Shown: piece by piece, positions 23,385 through 30,967 of the stretch
How positions within the stretch are numbered: the stretch's first letter is position 1
Layout: the number at the start of each line of letters is the position of its first letter
DNA from: Fictibacillus fluitans
Lineage (GTDB): Bacteria > Bacillota > Bacilli > Bacillales > Fictibacillaceae
Length of the DNA stretch: 64,000 nucleotides
Assembly (NCBI RefSeq): GCF_030418125.1
Contig: NZ_JAUHTR010000003.1
Span: 332,664 to 396,663 of the forward strand
Reading direction: 5' to 3'
Translations under genes and position numbers: made by a program
Notes under the pieces: generated by a model
The model's database searches: none
The model's input: only the letters and a program-made list of their open reading frames with translations
Told to the model about the DNA's origin: nothing

Positions 23385-24242
23385 ATGAAGGAAAAAATAA
23401 TATCTTGTAATGGAATGAATATTTGTACTGAAAACTTTGGGAAACCGGGGGATCCGGCCATTTTACTGATCATGGGAGCCATGTCCTCGCTTGATTGGTG
23501 GGATGAAGACTTCTGCAGCGCATTGGCATCGAAAGGAAGATTTGTCATTCGGTATGATCACCGCGATTTGGGCAAATCCGTTGTGTATGAGCCCGGGACT
23601 TCCAATTACAGCATTACCGACCTTGCTGATGATGCAATACAAGTGCTGGATGCGTATTCTTTAGAAAAAGCTCATATTGTCGGCATGTCCATGGGGGGAA
23701 TGGTCGGCCAGATCCTTGCTGTTCGATACCCCCAGAGAGTCCTTTCACTTACCCTGATTGCTTCAAGTGTGTTCGGAACGGAACAGGAGAAGCTTCCGCC
23801 GATGGATCCGAAAGTTCTTGAGCATCATGCGAAGAATGCTTCCATAGACTGGTCCGACCGGGAAGCGGTTATTGCCTATCTTGCTGATGGATGGAAAACA
23901 CTGGCGGGCTCCAAGCCATTTGAAAAGGAACGAATGTACCGGCTGGCAGAAAGGGAAGTAGACCGGGCCAGACAGCTGCAAAGCAGGTTTAATCATGCGC
24001 TGCTGGGTGGCGGAGAAGAATACTACGACCGGATGGGTGAGATAGCGGTTCCGGCAGTGGTCATCCATGGTACGGAAGATCCTGCTCTTCCCTATGAGCA
24101 CGGGAAGGCGCTTGCCAGGGCGATTCCACATTCTCAATTGATCTCCCTTAAAGGTTCTGGCCATGAACTGCATCACATAGATTGGGCCACAATCATAGAA
24201 TCAATTGCAAGAACAAGTTCTCCGGTAGAAAATCATAGATAA
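23385..24242 (+). CDS. Alpha/beta hydrolase
   Basis: A 285-residue hydrolase. The nucleophile Ser is in GMSMGGMVGQ (about 98-107), the acid Asp in HGTEDPALPYEHG (about 227) and the His in GSGHELHH (about 258). The N-terminal ILLIMGAMSSLDWWD is the oxyanion loop region. It resembles esterases and haloperoxidase-like hydrolases (EstA/aclacinomycin methylesterase type). ATG at 23385 follows GGAGGG by seven bases. It has its own elaborate upstream region with palindromes and mini-ORFs and is followed by a strong terminator. Confidence 0.87.
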   Translation: MKEKIISCNGMNICTENFGKPGDPAILLIMGAMSSLDWWDEDFCSALASKGRFVIRYDHRDLGKSVVYEPGTSNYSITDLADDAIQVLDAYSLEKAHIVGMSMGGMVGQILAVRYPQRVLSLTLIASSVFGTEQEKLPPMDPKVLEHHAKNASIDWSDREAVIAYLADGWKTLAGSKPFEKERMYRLAEREVDRARQLQSRFNHALLGGGEEYYDRMGEIAVPAVVIHGTEDPALPYEHGKALARAIPHSQLISLKGSGHELHHIDWATIIESIARTSSPVENHR

Positions 24243-24253
24243 ACAAGAATAGA

Positions 24254-24284
24254 GCAGCTGTCGCTTCGACAGCTGCTTTTCTTT
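24254..24284 (+). terminator. Rho-independent terminator
   Basis: GCAGCTGTCG pairs perfectly with CGACAGCTGC around CTT and is followed by TTTT. Confidence 0.9.
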
Positions 24285-24352
24285 TGCCTGATGTTTAAAG
24301 GGAAGCATACAATGGGAAATAAAATAGTAACTAATCGAATCGGAGGAACCAC

Positions 24353-25213
24353 ATGTCTATCGCATTGAAGCCCACAGAAAGCATCAAATGCCAAAGCGAA
24401 TATGATTATCTTGCCCGCGTTATTGTATGTGAGCCACAGTACATGTCCATCTCAGAGGTTATCAATGAAACCCAACGGCATTATGCCCGCGAAAATATAA
24501 ACAGAAGCTTAGCCTCCACCCAGCATAAAGAATTTGTGCATGCTCTTCGCAATCAGGGGGTGGAAGTTGTTGAATTGAAACCAGATCAGCAATACCCGGA
24601 ACAGGTATTTACCCGTGATATCGGCTTTACTATCGATTCGACTGTTTTTCTTTGTAACATGGGTAGCACGATCCGAAAAGGTGAGGAAGAAATATTAAAA
24701 AAATGGCTTATTTCCCAAAAGGTAAATATGCAGCCGCTGCCTGGCACGAAAATTGAAGGCGGAGACGTGGTTGCCGACCGTGAAAATGTGTTTGTCGGGG
24801 TGAGCGGCCGCACTTCAAACATTTCTATTAAGGCACTTCAACAACATCTTCCCGAAAAAAATGTGATGGCCATTCCATTTGATAAAAAGTATTTGCATCT
24901 GGACTGTGTCTTCAATATTCTTTCGCCCAAGGAAGCGTTAATCTACCCTCCTGCTTTTCAAGAAAAAGAACTCGATATTCTATCCAAAATGTATGATCTT
25001 ATTGAAGTGAGCCAGGAAGAACAATTTACTTTGGGCACCAACGTTCTTTCCATTGGGAATAAGAAAGTATTTAGTCTGCCTTTTAATAAGAAGGTTAACC
25101 GCAAACTGCGGGAAAGAGGCTATGAAGTCATTGAAGTAGATCTTTCGGAAATTATTAAATCCGGCGGCTCCTTCAGATGCTGCACATTGCCATTGGTAAG
25201 GTATTCCAATTAA
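24353..25213 (+). CDS. Dimethylarginine dimethylaminohydrolase (DDAH)-type amidinohydrolase
   Basis: A 286-residue protein of the guanidino-modifying (arginine deiminase/DDAH) superfamily. The substrate-binding segment is EGGDVVADREN (about 136-146), the catalytic His is in YLHLDCVFNIL (about 180) and the nucleophile Cys follows SGGSFRCCTLPL near the C-terminus (about 276). DDAHs hydrolyse methylarginines to citrulline plus methylamines. Bacterial relatives of this length (YkgA-like) may have other guanidino substrates. GGAGGAACC precedes ATG at 24353. The next gene, 75 bp on, encodes a YqcI/YcgG protein; a link is not established. Confidence 0.87.
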   Translation: MSIALKPTESIKCQSEYDYLARVIVCEPQYMSISEVINETQRHYARENINRSLASTQHKEFVHALRNQGVEVVELKPDQQYPEQVFTRDIGFTIDSTVFLCNMGSTIRKGEEEILKKWLISQKVNMQPLPGTKIEGGDVVADRENVFVGVSGRTSNISIKALQQHLPEKNVMAIPFDKKYLHLDCVFNILSPKEALIYPPAFQEKELDILSKMYDLIEVSQEEQFTLGTNVLSIGNKKVFSLPFNKKVNRKLRERGYEVIEVDLSEIIKSGGSFRCCTLPLVRYSN

Positions 25214-25288
25214 CCTTCTTACTGTTTAATTAACTCGGTATAAGGGAAACGGCTCTTATGTACAAGATTTTTACATGGGAGTGGTAAT

Positions 25289-26020
25289 TTGAAAACAGCC
25301 AATCGATATCTCTTAGAGAAAGAAGATATGACGAACCCGGAAATCGTGCCGCAATGGGTAATCGATGAGTACGAGAATTTTCATCAAACGGTAACAGACA
25401 AGACGTTTCCGTGCTATTTCGGGATGAATGCCGAAAAGAAGGGTGAGCTGCGTTACGCCTATGTTACCCGCGACGATTGGTCCAACCTGCCAGGTGCCGT
25501 TGAAGAATTCCTGGAGCTGTTCGACGCACCAAAGTTGATCCGGCACGGATTGTTTGTATTTGTAGAGCCGGAAAGTGATGAAAAATCCATACCTTATTAT
25601 AGAGAGTACTTCTGGAACCTTCTTCAATATATGCATGAAGTAGATAACGTTCCCTGGCCGGAGGATAAGCCGGTCGACCCGGACCACTATCTGTGGAACT
25701 TTACGTTTGCTGGAGAGCCATTCTTCGTGTTTGGAAATGCGCCCGCCTACAAACAAAGAAAGACACGGGATCTGGGGAACAGCCTGGTGCTCGGATTCCA
25801 GCCCCGACGTATCTTTGAAGGACTGGAAGGTACATCAAAGGGTGGCATCATGTCCCGTGAAAAGGTAAGGGAACGGGTTGAGAAGTGGGACAACCTGCCG
25901 ACTCATCCCAACATCAGCCATTATGGAGATCCCGAACACAAAGAATGGAAGCAATATTTTATCGGCGACGATGTTAAACCGATTGAAGGCAAGTGTCCTT
26001 TTCATCATAAACACAAATAA
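25289..26020 (+). CDS. YqcI/YcgG family protein
   Basis: A 243-residue member of the uncharacterised YqcI/YcgG family. Typical parts are FPCYFGMNAEKKGELRYAYV (about 41-60), WNFTFAGEPFFVFGNAPAY (about 137-155) and the closing GKCPFHHKHK, with Cys and His residues that could bind a metal or haem. The function is not known. The TTG at 25289 lies five bases after a GGGAGTGG site and is taken as the start; ATG at 25328 would shorten the protein by 13 residues. A terminator follows. Confidence 0.8.
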   Translation: MKTANRYLLEKEDMTNPEIVPQWVIDEYENFHQTVTDKTFPCYFGMNAEKKGELRYAYVTRDDWSNLPGAVEEFLELFDAPKLIRHGLFVFVEPESDEKSIPYYREYFWNLLQYMHEVDNVPWPEDKPVDPDHYLWNFTFAGEPFFVFGNAPAYKQRKTRDLGNSLVLGFQPRRIFEGLEGTSKGGIMSREKVRERVEKWDNLPTHPNISHYGDPEHKEWKQYFIGDDVKPIEGKCPFHHKHK

Positions 26021-26033
26021 AGCTAAGAAATGC

Positions 26034-26082
26034 AATGGTGCCGGTTCATCGAATTTCCAAGATGGCTGGCACCATTTTTTAT
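26034..26082 (+). terminator. Rho-independent terminator with long loop
   Basis: AATGGTGCC (26034-26042) pairs with GGCACCATT (26068-26076) and is followed by six T. Confidence 0.8.
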
Positions 26083-26269
26083 ATTTCATGGTACAATGGT
26101 ATAAGTTTTACGGCTGAATTTGAACATTGTGTGTAAATCAATCACTAAATGCGAATTTCTTTCGGATATTAGTTATGATGGAACGTATGTGACGAAGCGT
26201 CTCTGTCTATGACATGATTAATTTAAAATGATTCATTAACAGATAAATGTGAAAGGTGAAGTTTCATTC

Positions 26270-27046
26270 ATGAGATTTTTTAGTTTGCGATTTTTACTGC
26301 TGTTGGTTTGTATCGCTGTATTAGCAGTAATGCTGCTGTATTATTTTACGAATATTACGATTCCCGGGCAGCAATCCGTTTCAAATATTGTCCAAAATGT
26401 TAAGGATATGGCCTCGATTGAAAAAGAAAACAAGGTTTTAAAGGCGAAACTGGAGGAACAGAAAACGCTGTCTGTCCAGCAGTTGGAATTGAAGCGTGAA
26501 AATAAAAACCTTCAGACGGTTGTTGATAAAACAAAAGAAGTGCAGCAATATAATCCATTGCAGGCAAGTGTGATGCACAGGGATGCAGATCCGGCCAACT
26601 GGTATGAGACGGTTATTATTGACAAAGGAAGTAAAGATAACGTTCAAGAGAACATGGCTGTCATGACCAAGGATGGACTGATCGGCAAGATTACACAGGT
26701 AAAGCCTACACTCTCGGAAGTGAAGCTGCTGTCAAGCAAAGATAAAAGATATCGTATTTCTGCCGCCATTCAAGGCAAAAAAAATGTGAACGGTATATTG
26801 AACGGTTTTGACCCGAGCAATAAGTATTTAATGGTCCGTGACATTCTGAACAAAAATCTGAAAAAAGGTGAAAAGGTAGTCACTTCAGGACTTGGAGAAA
26901 TATTGCCTCCGAATTTGGATATCGGAACCATTGTTAAAGTAAAGCCGGATCCATATGGCCTGACGAGCATTGCCTATATTAAGCCAACCGCAGACTTTTA
27001 TGATATCAATCAGGTAATTATTCTTAGAACAGGCAACAAAAAATAA
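26270..27046 (+). CDS. mreC: MreC-like rod-shape protein, stand-alone
   Basis: A 258-residue MreC homologue: one N-terminal membrane anchor (about 8-25), a coiled-coil rich in Lys and Glu (about 50-85) and the MreC beta-barrel domains (about 90-258), with VIDKGSKDNVQENMAVMTKDGLIG-type conserved order in the middle and the GEKVVTSGLG(E)ILPP(N)LDIG segment near 205-222. MreC is a scaffold of the elongasome between MreB and the PBP2/RodA pair. Here neither mreB nor mreD is adjacent, unlike the usual mreBCD operon. It may be a second copy; the shorter length (about 290 in B. subtilis) supports a paralogue. ATG at 26270 follows AAAGGTGA. Confidence 0.85.
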   Translation: MRFFSLRFLLLLVCIAVLAVMLLYYFTNITIPGQQSVSNIVQNVKDMASIEKENKVLKAKLEEQKTLSVQQLELKRENKNLQTVVDKTKEVQQYNPLQASVMHRDADPANWYETVIIDKGSKDNVQENMAVMTKDGLIGKITQVKPTLSEVKLLSSKDKRYRISAAIQGKKNVNGILNGFDPSNKYLMVRDILNKNLKKGEKVVTSGLGEILPPNLDIGTIVKVKPDPYGLTSIAYIKPTADFYDINQVIILRTGNKK

Positions 27047-27180
27047 GATCATTTCCTATAAATTAAAGGTACATACTTACAATTCCTTATTAACTAAAAA
27101 TAGAGGTTTAAATTATATTTAATAGGTTATGTTAAGGGTAGTAAGAAAATAGTGTACTTTTTAAAAAGGAGATGAATAGA

Positions 27181-27792
27181 ATGGCTGCAATCAATCTGGC
27201 TGTCATTTATTACAGCTCGACAGGAACAAACTATCAACTTGCGAATTGGGCTGCTGAAAGTGGAAGAGAAGCGGGAGCGGAAGTCAAAGTTTTGAAGGTT
27301 CCCGAACTGGCGCCACCAGAAGCGATTGAATCCAATGCTGCGTGGAAAGCTCATGTGGAGGAGACAAAGCATGTTCCTGAAGTTCAACTGAGCGATCTTG
27401 AGTGGGCAGATGCCATTATTTTCAGTGTGCCGACCCGTTTCGGAAACGTCCCGGCACAGGTAAAACAGTTTCTGGATACAACAGGAGGCCTTTGGTTTCA
27501 AGGGAAGCTGGTTAACAAGGTGGTCAGCGCCATGACCTCAGCTCAAAACCCTCATGGGGGACAGGAAGCCACCATTTTATCGTTGTATACAACGATGTAC
27601 CATTGGGGTGCGATTGTTGCCACGCCTGGCTATTCGGATCCAGTGCTATATGGAGCGGGAGGAAACCCTTACGGCACAAGTGTTACTGTCGACCAGAGCG
27701 GCAATATGGTTGAAGATGTTCAGGGTGCCGTGAAGCATCAGGCGAAGCGTACGGTTAATGTTGCCGAGTGGGTCAAGCAGGGTAATCAATAA
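27181..27792 (+). CDS. wrbA: NAD(P)H:quinone oxidoreductase WrbA
   Basis: A 203-residue flavodoxin-like quinone reductase of the WrbA type, which uses FMN to reduce quinones by two electrons. The FMN phosphate loop is YYSSTGTNYQLA (about 9-20). Further marks are FSVPTRFGNVPAQVKQFLDT (about 80-99), MTSAQNPHGGQE (about 119-130) and the YGAGGNPYGTS segment near 158. ATG at 27181 lies eleven bases after AAGGAG, and the in-frame ATG at 27172 is too close to it. Single gene with its own terminator; a stress-detoxification role together with the azoreductase is plausible. Confidence 0.93.
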   Translation: MAAINLAVIYYSSTGTNYQLANWAAESGREAGAEVKVLKVPELAPPEAIESNAAWKAHVEETKHVPEVQLSDLEWADAIIFSVPTRFGNVPAQVKQFLDTTGGLWFQGKLVNKVVSAMTSAQNPHGGQEATILSLYTTMYHWGAIVATPGYSDPVLYGAGGNPYGTSVTVDQSGNMVEDVQGAVKHQAKRTVNVAEWVKQGNQ

Positions 27793-27808
27793 TTGAAATC
27801 ATAAAGAC

Positions 27809-27846
27809 AAAAGCCGGTCTCCCTTATTGGGAAACTGGCTTTTTGT
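27809..27846. terminator. Terminator between wrbA and the GerPD-like gene
   Basis: AAAGCCGGT pairs with ACTGGCTTT (one G-U), with an inner CCC/GGG pairing, and is followed by a T run. The flanking A/T runs could serve the convergent gene too. Confidence 0.85.
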
Positions 27847-27850
27847 TTTT

Positions 27851-28177
27851 TTATGTTCCTGCAGGAGCTCCTCCGCTTCCTGCAGATGGTGCAGGAGGTG
27901 CTGCTCCTGCGGGTGGAGAGGCTGCGGCAGGAGGAGCGGGTGTTAACGGAACAGAAGCACCGGTTTCTGGAGGTGCTGTATTCTGGGGTGCAGGTTCAAG
28001 AATACCCTGAATAGGCACAAGGAGAGGGCCGACTACAAGAGAGGTGGGGGGAGTATCGAAAGTAGAACCCGCGGAGATGGATTCTGCATCTCCGATCAGC
28101 AAAACAGAAGAAATACTCACACCTATGATATTGAACTCATGAACAGCAAGCTTGCGGTTGACGATTCTTACATTCAA
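27851..28177 (-). CDS. GerPD-like spore germination protein with Pro/Ala/Gly tail
   Basis: A 108-residue protein. Its first about 55 residues follow the GerPD pattern (VNRKLAVHEFNIIGVS, then SSVLLIGDAESI and DTPPTSLVVGP). GerP proteins help germinants cross the spore coat. The C-terminal half is a low-complexity Pro/Ala/Gly tail (for example APPAAASPPAGAAPPAPSAG) absent from B. subtilis GerPD (about 58 residues). TTG at 28177 lies six bases after GAGAGGTG and is preferred over the GTG at 28186. No other gerP gene is adjacent, so this copy is outside the gerPA-F operon. Likely made in the mother cell. Confidence 0.72.
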   Translation of the reverse strand: MNVRIVNRKLAVHEFNIIGVSISSVLLIGDAESISAGSTFDTPPTSLVVGPLLVPIQGILEPAPQNTAPPETGASVPLTPAPPAAASPPAGAAPPAPSAGSGGAPAGT

Positions 28178-28251
28178 GAACTTCACCTCTCAAAGGATAG
28201 AGTTTACTGCTGCCTATATATGTATGAAAAGGACAAAGACAATATGAATAC

Positions 28252-28290
28252 TGCAAAAGGCAGTTCACCATGGTGTGAACTGCCTTTTGC
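28252..28290 (-). terminator. Hairpin terminator after modA
   Basis: A 16-bp stem (GCAAAAGGCAGTTCAC, 28252-28267, with GTGAACTGCCTTTTGC, 28275-28290) lies just beyond the modA stop on the minus strand. Confidence 0.8.
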
Positions 28291-28292
28291 AA

Positions 28293-29090
28293 TCAGCTGA
28301 TTTTTTTGAAGCCGTAATTTTCCAGAACCTTTACAGTGGAAGGCTTCTGCAGGTACTTGTAAAATGCTTTTGCTTCTTTTTTATGTTTTGTATCTTTAAT
28401 AATGCCAACCGGATAGACGATTGGGCTGTGGGTCTTTGGATCGGCTGAATCGACAATCTTAACTTTCTTTGAGATCAGGGCATCCGTTTTATACACAACA
28501 CCGGCATCAACATTTCCGGTTTCTACATAGGAAAGAACCTGGCGAACATCCTTGGCATAAACCAGCCTGGGCTGAAGACTATCCCACAGCTTCATGTTTT
28601 TAAAGGTTTCCTCAGCATAAGCGCCGGCAGGCACGGCTTCAGGTGTTCCAATAGATATCTTTTTTATGGATGGCTTTGAAAGTTCGGTAAATGACGAGAT
28701 CTTTGTATCTGAATCCTTGGGTATAACCAGTACCACCTCATTACCGACGAGATTGATCCCTTCGCTTTTATTGATCAATCCACTCTTTACCAGCACATTA
28801 AATTTGTCCTCTGCGGCAGAAAAGAATAAATCGGCCGGGGCTCCCTGGGAAATCTGCTGCTGCAAGGTTCCGGAAGCGCCGAAATTGAAGTGAAGCTTAA
28901 CGTTTGGATGCACTTTTTCATATCTTTTCTGTACATCTTTCAGGGCATCACTCAGACTCGCTGCAGCAGAAATCGTCAGTTCTGTCGTTTTCTTGCTGTT
29001 GGCGTTGTTGTTCTGATTCTCCCCGCAAGCGGACAAGATCGAAAATAGAAAGAGAAAGAGTACAAGATAAATTGTTTTTTTCAAATCCAT
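28293..29090 (-). CDS. modA: Molybdate ABC transporter substrate-binding lipoprotein ModA
   Basis: A 265-residue periplasmic-binding-type lipoprotein with a signal peptide and lipobox LSAC (Cys about 22). Molybdate-binding residues sit in ISAAASLSDAL (about 41-51), FGASGTLQQQI (about 70-80), VPAGAYAEETF (about 155) and DAGVVYKTDAL (about 196-206). ModA captures molybdate or tungstate for ModBC. No modB or modC lies nearby, so this is an orphan here, unlike the modABC operons of B. subtilis (yvgLMN). It is divergent from the stump of a molybdate-type regulator. A TATAAT -10 lies upstream of the start near 29115-29120 on the minus strand. Confidence 0.92.
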   Translation of the reverse strand: MDLKKTIYLVLFLFLFSILSACGENQNNNANSKKTTELTISAAASLSDALKDVQKRYEKVHPNVKLHFNFGASGTLQQQISQGAPADLFFSAAEDKFNVLVKSGLINKSEGINLVGNEVVLVIPKDSDTKISSFTELSKPSIKKISIGTPEAVPAGAYAEETFKNMKLWDSLQPRLVYAKDVRQVLSYVETGNVDAGVVYKTDALISKKVKIVDSADPKTHSPIVYPVGIIKDTKHKKEAKAFYKYLQKPSTVKVLENYGFKKIS

Positions 29091-29136
29091 ATCCCTCGTT
29101 TCAAATTAAGTAGATTCATTATAACTTATTATAATA

Positions 29137-29385
29137 GGAATCGAGAACGCAGCCAAAATGGCCGAAGTGGATTTTAGCCCCCTGATTCAGGAACAATACG
29201 ATCTGGTGGTGCTAAAAGACAGCCGAAACCTCATTCAGCACGTGATGGACACCATCGCTTCTCCCGAATATCAAACCCAGCTCAGCCAATTAAAAGGCTA
29301 CGACCTGCACCTCTCAGGAAAATTGTATATGAAATCTAACCAAAACCAGATCTCCGTTCATCGGAAATCTGGTTTTTTGTTTTGA
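29137..29385 (+). pseudogene. 3' stump of a YvgK-type HTH/PBP-like molybdate regulator
   Basis: The frame from GGA at 29137 reads GIENAAKMAEVDFSPLIQEQ and then YDLVVLKDSRN, the end of the PBP-like effector domain found in HTH proteins such as B. subtilis YvgK, which lies next to modA there. The expected roughly 250 upstream residues, including the helix-turn-helix, are missing; the frame meets the modA promoter instead. After the usual family end it reads on about 18 codons through the terminator. An ATG at 29158 has no ribosome site. I therefore call it a deletion remnant rather than a gene. Confidence 0.72.
29342..29384 (+). terminator. Terminator of the regulator remnant
   Basis: AACCAGAT (29344-29351) pairs with ATCTGGTT (29367-29374) and is followed by TTTT. 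It overlaps the 3' end of the remnant's reading frame, so the stop codon has been lost or displaced. Confidence 0.8.
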
Positions 29386-29393
29386 TTAATGAA

Positions 29394-29410
29394 CTTAAGG
29401 AAGAGTTAAG
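29394..29410 (+). promoter_or_regulatory. CTTAAG/GTTAAG direct repeat, response-regulator-like box
   Basis: CTTAAG (29394-29399) and GTTAAG (29405-29410) repeat with an 11-bp period, as in binding sites of OmpR-family response regulators (the PmrA box has the same TTAAG core). It lies about 55 bases before the glycosyltransferase start. Confidence 0.35.
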
Positions 29411-29463
29411 CTTGCTTCTCTAAACTGACCATAGGTTATTTATTGGAAAGGATGGAGATGTGA

Positions 29464-30447
29464 ATGGAAAGAGAGAGGACGTGTATTTATTCTGTTGTGG
29501 TTCCTGTCTTTAATGAGGAGGAAGTCATTGAACAAACATACCGCAGGCTGAAAGCGGTGATGGATACAACAAAAGAACCCTATGAACTTCTCTTTGTGAA
29601 CGACGGAAGCAGAGATGCAACGGTTGAAAAGCTGCTAAGAATCCGGCAGCAGGATTTCAATGTGAAGCTGATTGATTTCTCAAGGAACTTTGGCCATCAG
29701 GTGGCAATTTCTGCAGGGATGGATTATGCCAGGGGAAGAGCGGTCATTGTCATCGATGCAGACCTGCAGGATCCCCCGGAACTTATTCTGGATATGATTG
29801 GTAAATGGGAAACGGGCTATGATGTGGTGTATGCCAAACGGACAGCGAGAAAAGGGGAGACCCTTTTTAAAAAGCAGACTGCTTCCCTTTTTTACAGAAC
29901 ACTGAGAAGGATGACGGATATTGAAATTCCGGTAGATACGGGTGATTTCCGGCTGCTTGACCGAAAAGTGTGCGATGAGCTCAAGGGCATTCAGGAAAAG
30001 AACCGGTTCGTACGGGGATTGGTAAGCTGGGTCGGCTTCCGCCAAACCGCTGTGGAGTATGAACGGGACGAACGGGCAGCGGGTGCAACCAAATATCCGC
30101 TGAAGAGAATGATTAAACTTTCCCTCGATGGCATTACCTCGTTTTCCTATAAGCCGCTGAAGCTGGCGAGTTATGGCGGAATGGCCTTATCAATTGTTGG
30201 CTTTGTCTATATGCTCGCTGTTTTGTTTCAAACGTTCTTTACGGAGACAACCGTTCCGGGCTGGTCTTCCCTTGTTGTCATTCAGCTGCTCTTTGGCGGA
30301 TTTGTTCTCATGATCCTTGGCATGATGGGGGAATACATCGGGCGTATATACGATGAAACAAAAGACAGGCCGCTCTACATTGTAAAGGAAACTTACGGGT
30401 TATCTGCTCAGGAGATGAGAGGGCCCCGCTCATTGCGCCATGGGTAG
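29464..30447 (+). CDS. GT2 family polyprenyl-phosphate glycosyltransferase (YkcC/GtrB-like)
   Basis: A 327-residue membrane glycosyltransferase of the DPM1/GtrB type, which transfers a sugar from a nucleotide donor to undecaprenyl phosphate on the cytoplasmic face. The GT-A domain includes VVVPVFNEEE (about 11-20), the metal-binding DADLQDPP (about 98-105), and FRLLDRKV (about 162). Two membrane segments (about 235-257 and 268-292) end the protein, followed by the MGEYIGRIYDETK motif. GGATGGAGATG precedes ATG at 29464. It overlaps the gtrA-like gene by 8 bp and forms an operon with it and the GT39 gene. Confidence 0.9.
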   Translation: MERERTCIYSVVVPVFNEEEVIEQTYRRLKAVMDTTKEPYELLFVNDGSRDATVEKLLRIRQQDFNVKLIDFSRNFGHQVAISAGMDYARGRAVIVIDADLQDPPELILDMIGKWETGYDVVYAKRTARKGETLFKKQTASLFYRTLRRMTDIEIPVDTGDFRLLDRKVCDELKGIQEKNRFVRGLVSWVGFRQTAVEYERDERAAGATKYPLKRMIKLSLDGITSFSYKPLKLASYGGMALSIVGFVYMLAVLFQTFFTETTVPGWSSLVVIQLLFGGFVLMILGMMGEYIGRIYDETKDRPLYIVKETYGLSAQEMRGPRSLRHG

Positions 30448-30847
30448 AAATACAGCAGAAATCACCAGGTTTGGCAGTGTCGGTGCGCTGAACACCCTGC
30501 TGGATTACAGTCTTTTTAGCCTTCTTGCCGGGTCGGGAATGGCATATATGGCGGCACAATGCATTTCATACAGTGCGGGTGTTCTTAACAGTTATTTTTT
30601 GAACCGGACATGGACATTTAAACAAACAGAAAAAGCCAGCTTTGCGGAATTTTTCCGCTTTATGCTTACCAATGGAGTTACATTCCTGGCCACTTCACTT
30701 GTGCTCTGGCTATTCCATGAGCAGGGAAGCCTGGGTGTCTACAGCAGTAAACTTGGAGCTACCGTCGTCGGAACAATGATTAACTTCGCGGGTACGAAGC
30801 TATTGGTTTTTTCGGAAAAAGAATGGAAAAGAGGGGAACATACATGA
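30440..30847 (+). CDS. GtrA-family membrane protein
   Basis: A 135-residue protein with four predicted membrane segments and the GtrA signature: [18 protein letters not shown] at the N-terminus, then [18 protein letters not shown] (about 44-61) and [11 protein letters not shown] near the end. GtrA proteins are thought to flip or help move polyprenyl-linked sugars made by GtrB-type enzymes to the outer face. It sits between the GT2 and GT39 genes, which fits. Start ATG at 30440 overlaps the GT2 stop. Confidence 0.88.
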   Translation: MGRNTAEITRFGSVGALNTLLDYSLFSLLAGSGMAYMAAQCISYSAGVLNSYFLNRTWTFKQTEKASFAEFFRFMLTNGVTFLATSLVLWLFHEQGSLGVYSSKLGATVVGTMINFAGTKLLVFSEKEWKRGEHT

Positions 30848-30966
30848 AAATAAGAAAAGCAGTCATTCCTGTTGCTGGCCTTGGAACGCGGTTTCTGCCG
30901 GCAACAAAAGCACAGCCGAAAGAAATGATGCCGATCGTTCTGAGACGGAAAGGGAGGGGTCATTAA
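30844..30966 (+). pseudogene. 5' stump of galU/gtaB (UTP-glucose-1-phosphate uridylyltransferase)
   Basis: ATG at 30844 overlaps the gtrA-like stop (ATGA). The first about 32 codons read [20 protein letters not shown] and then PKEMMPIV, the nucleotide-binding start of GalU/GtaB. The frame then breaks into eight unrelated residues (LRRKGRGH) and stops at TAA 30964-30966. The normal enzyme is about 290 residues, so a deletion has removed roughly 90 percent. The remaining tail carries the GGGAGG ribosome site of the next gene. No activity is possible. Confidence 0.9.
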
Positions 30967-30967
30967 T

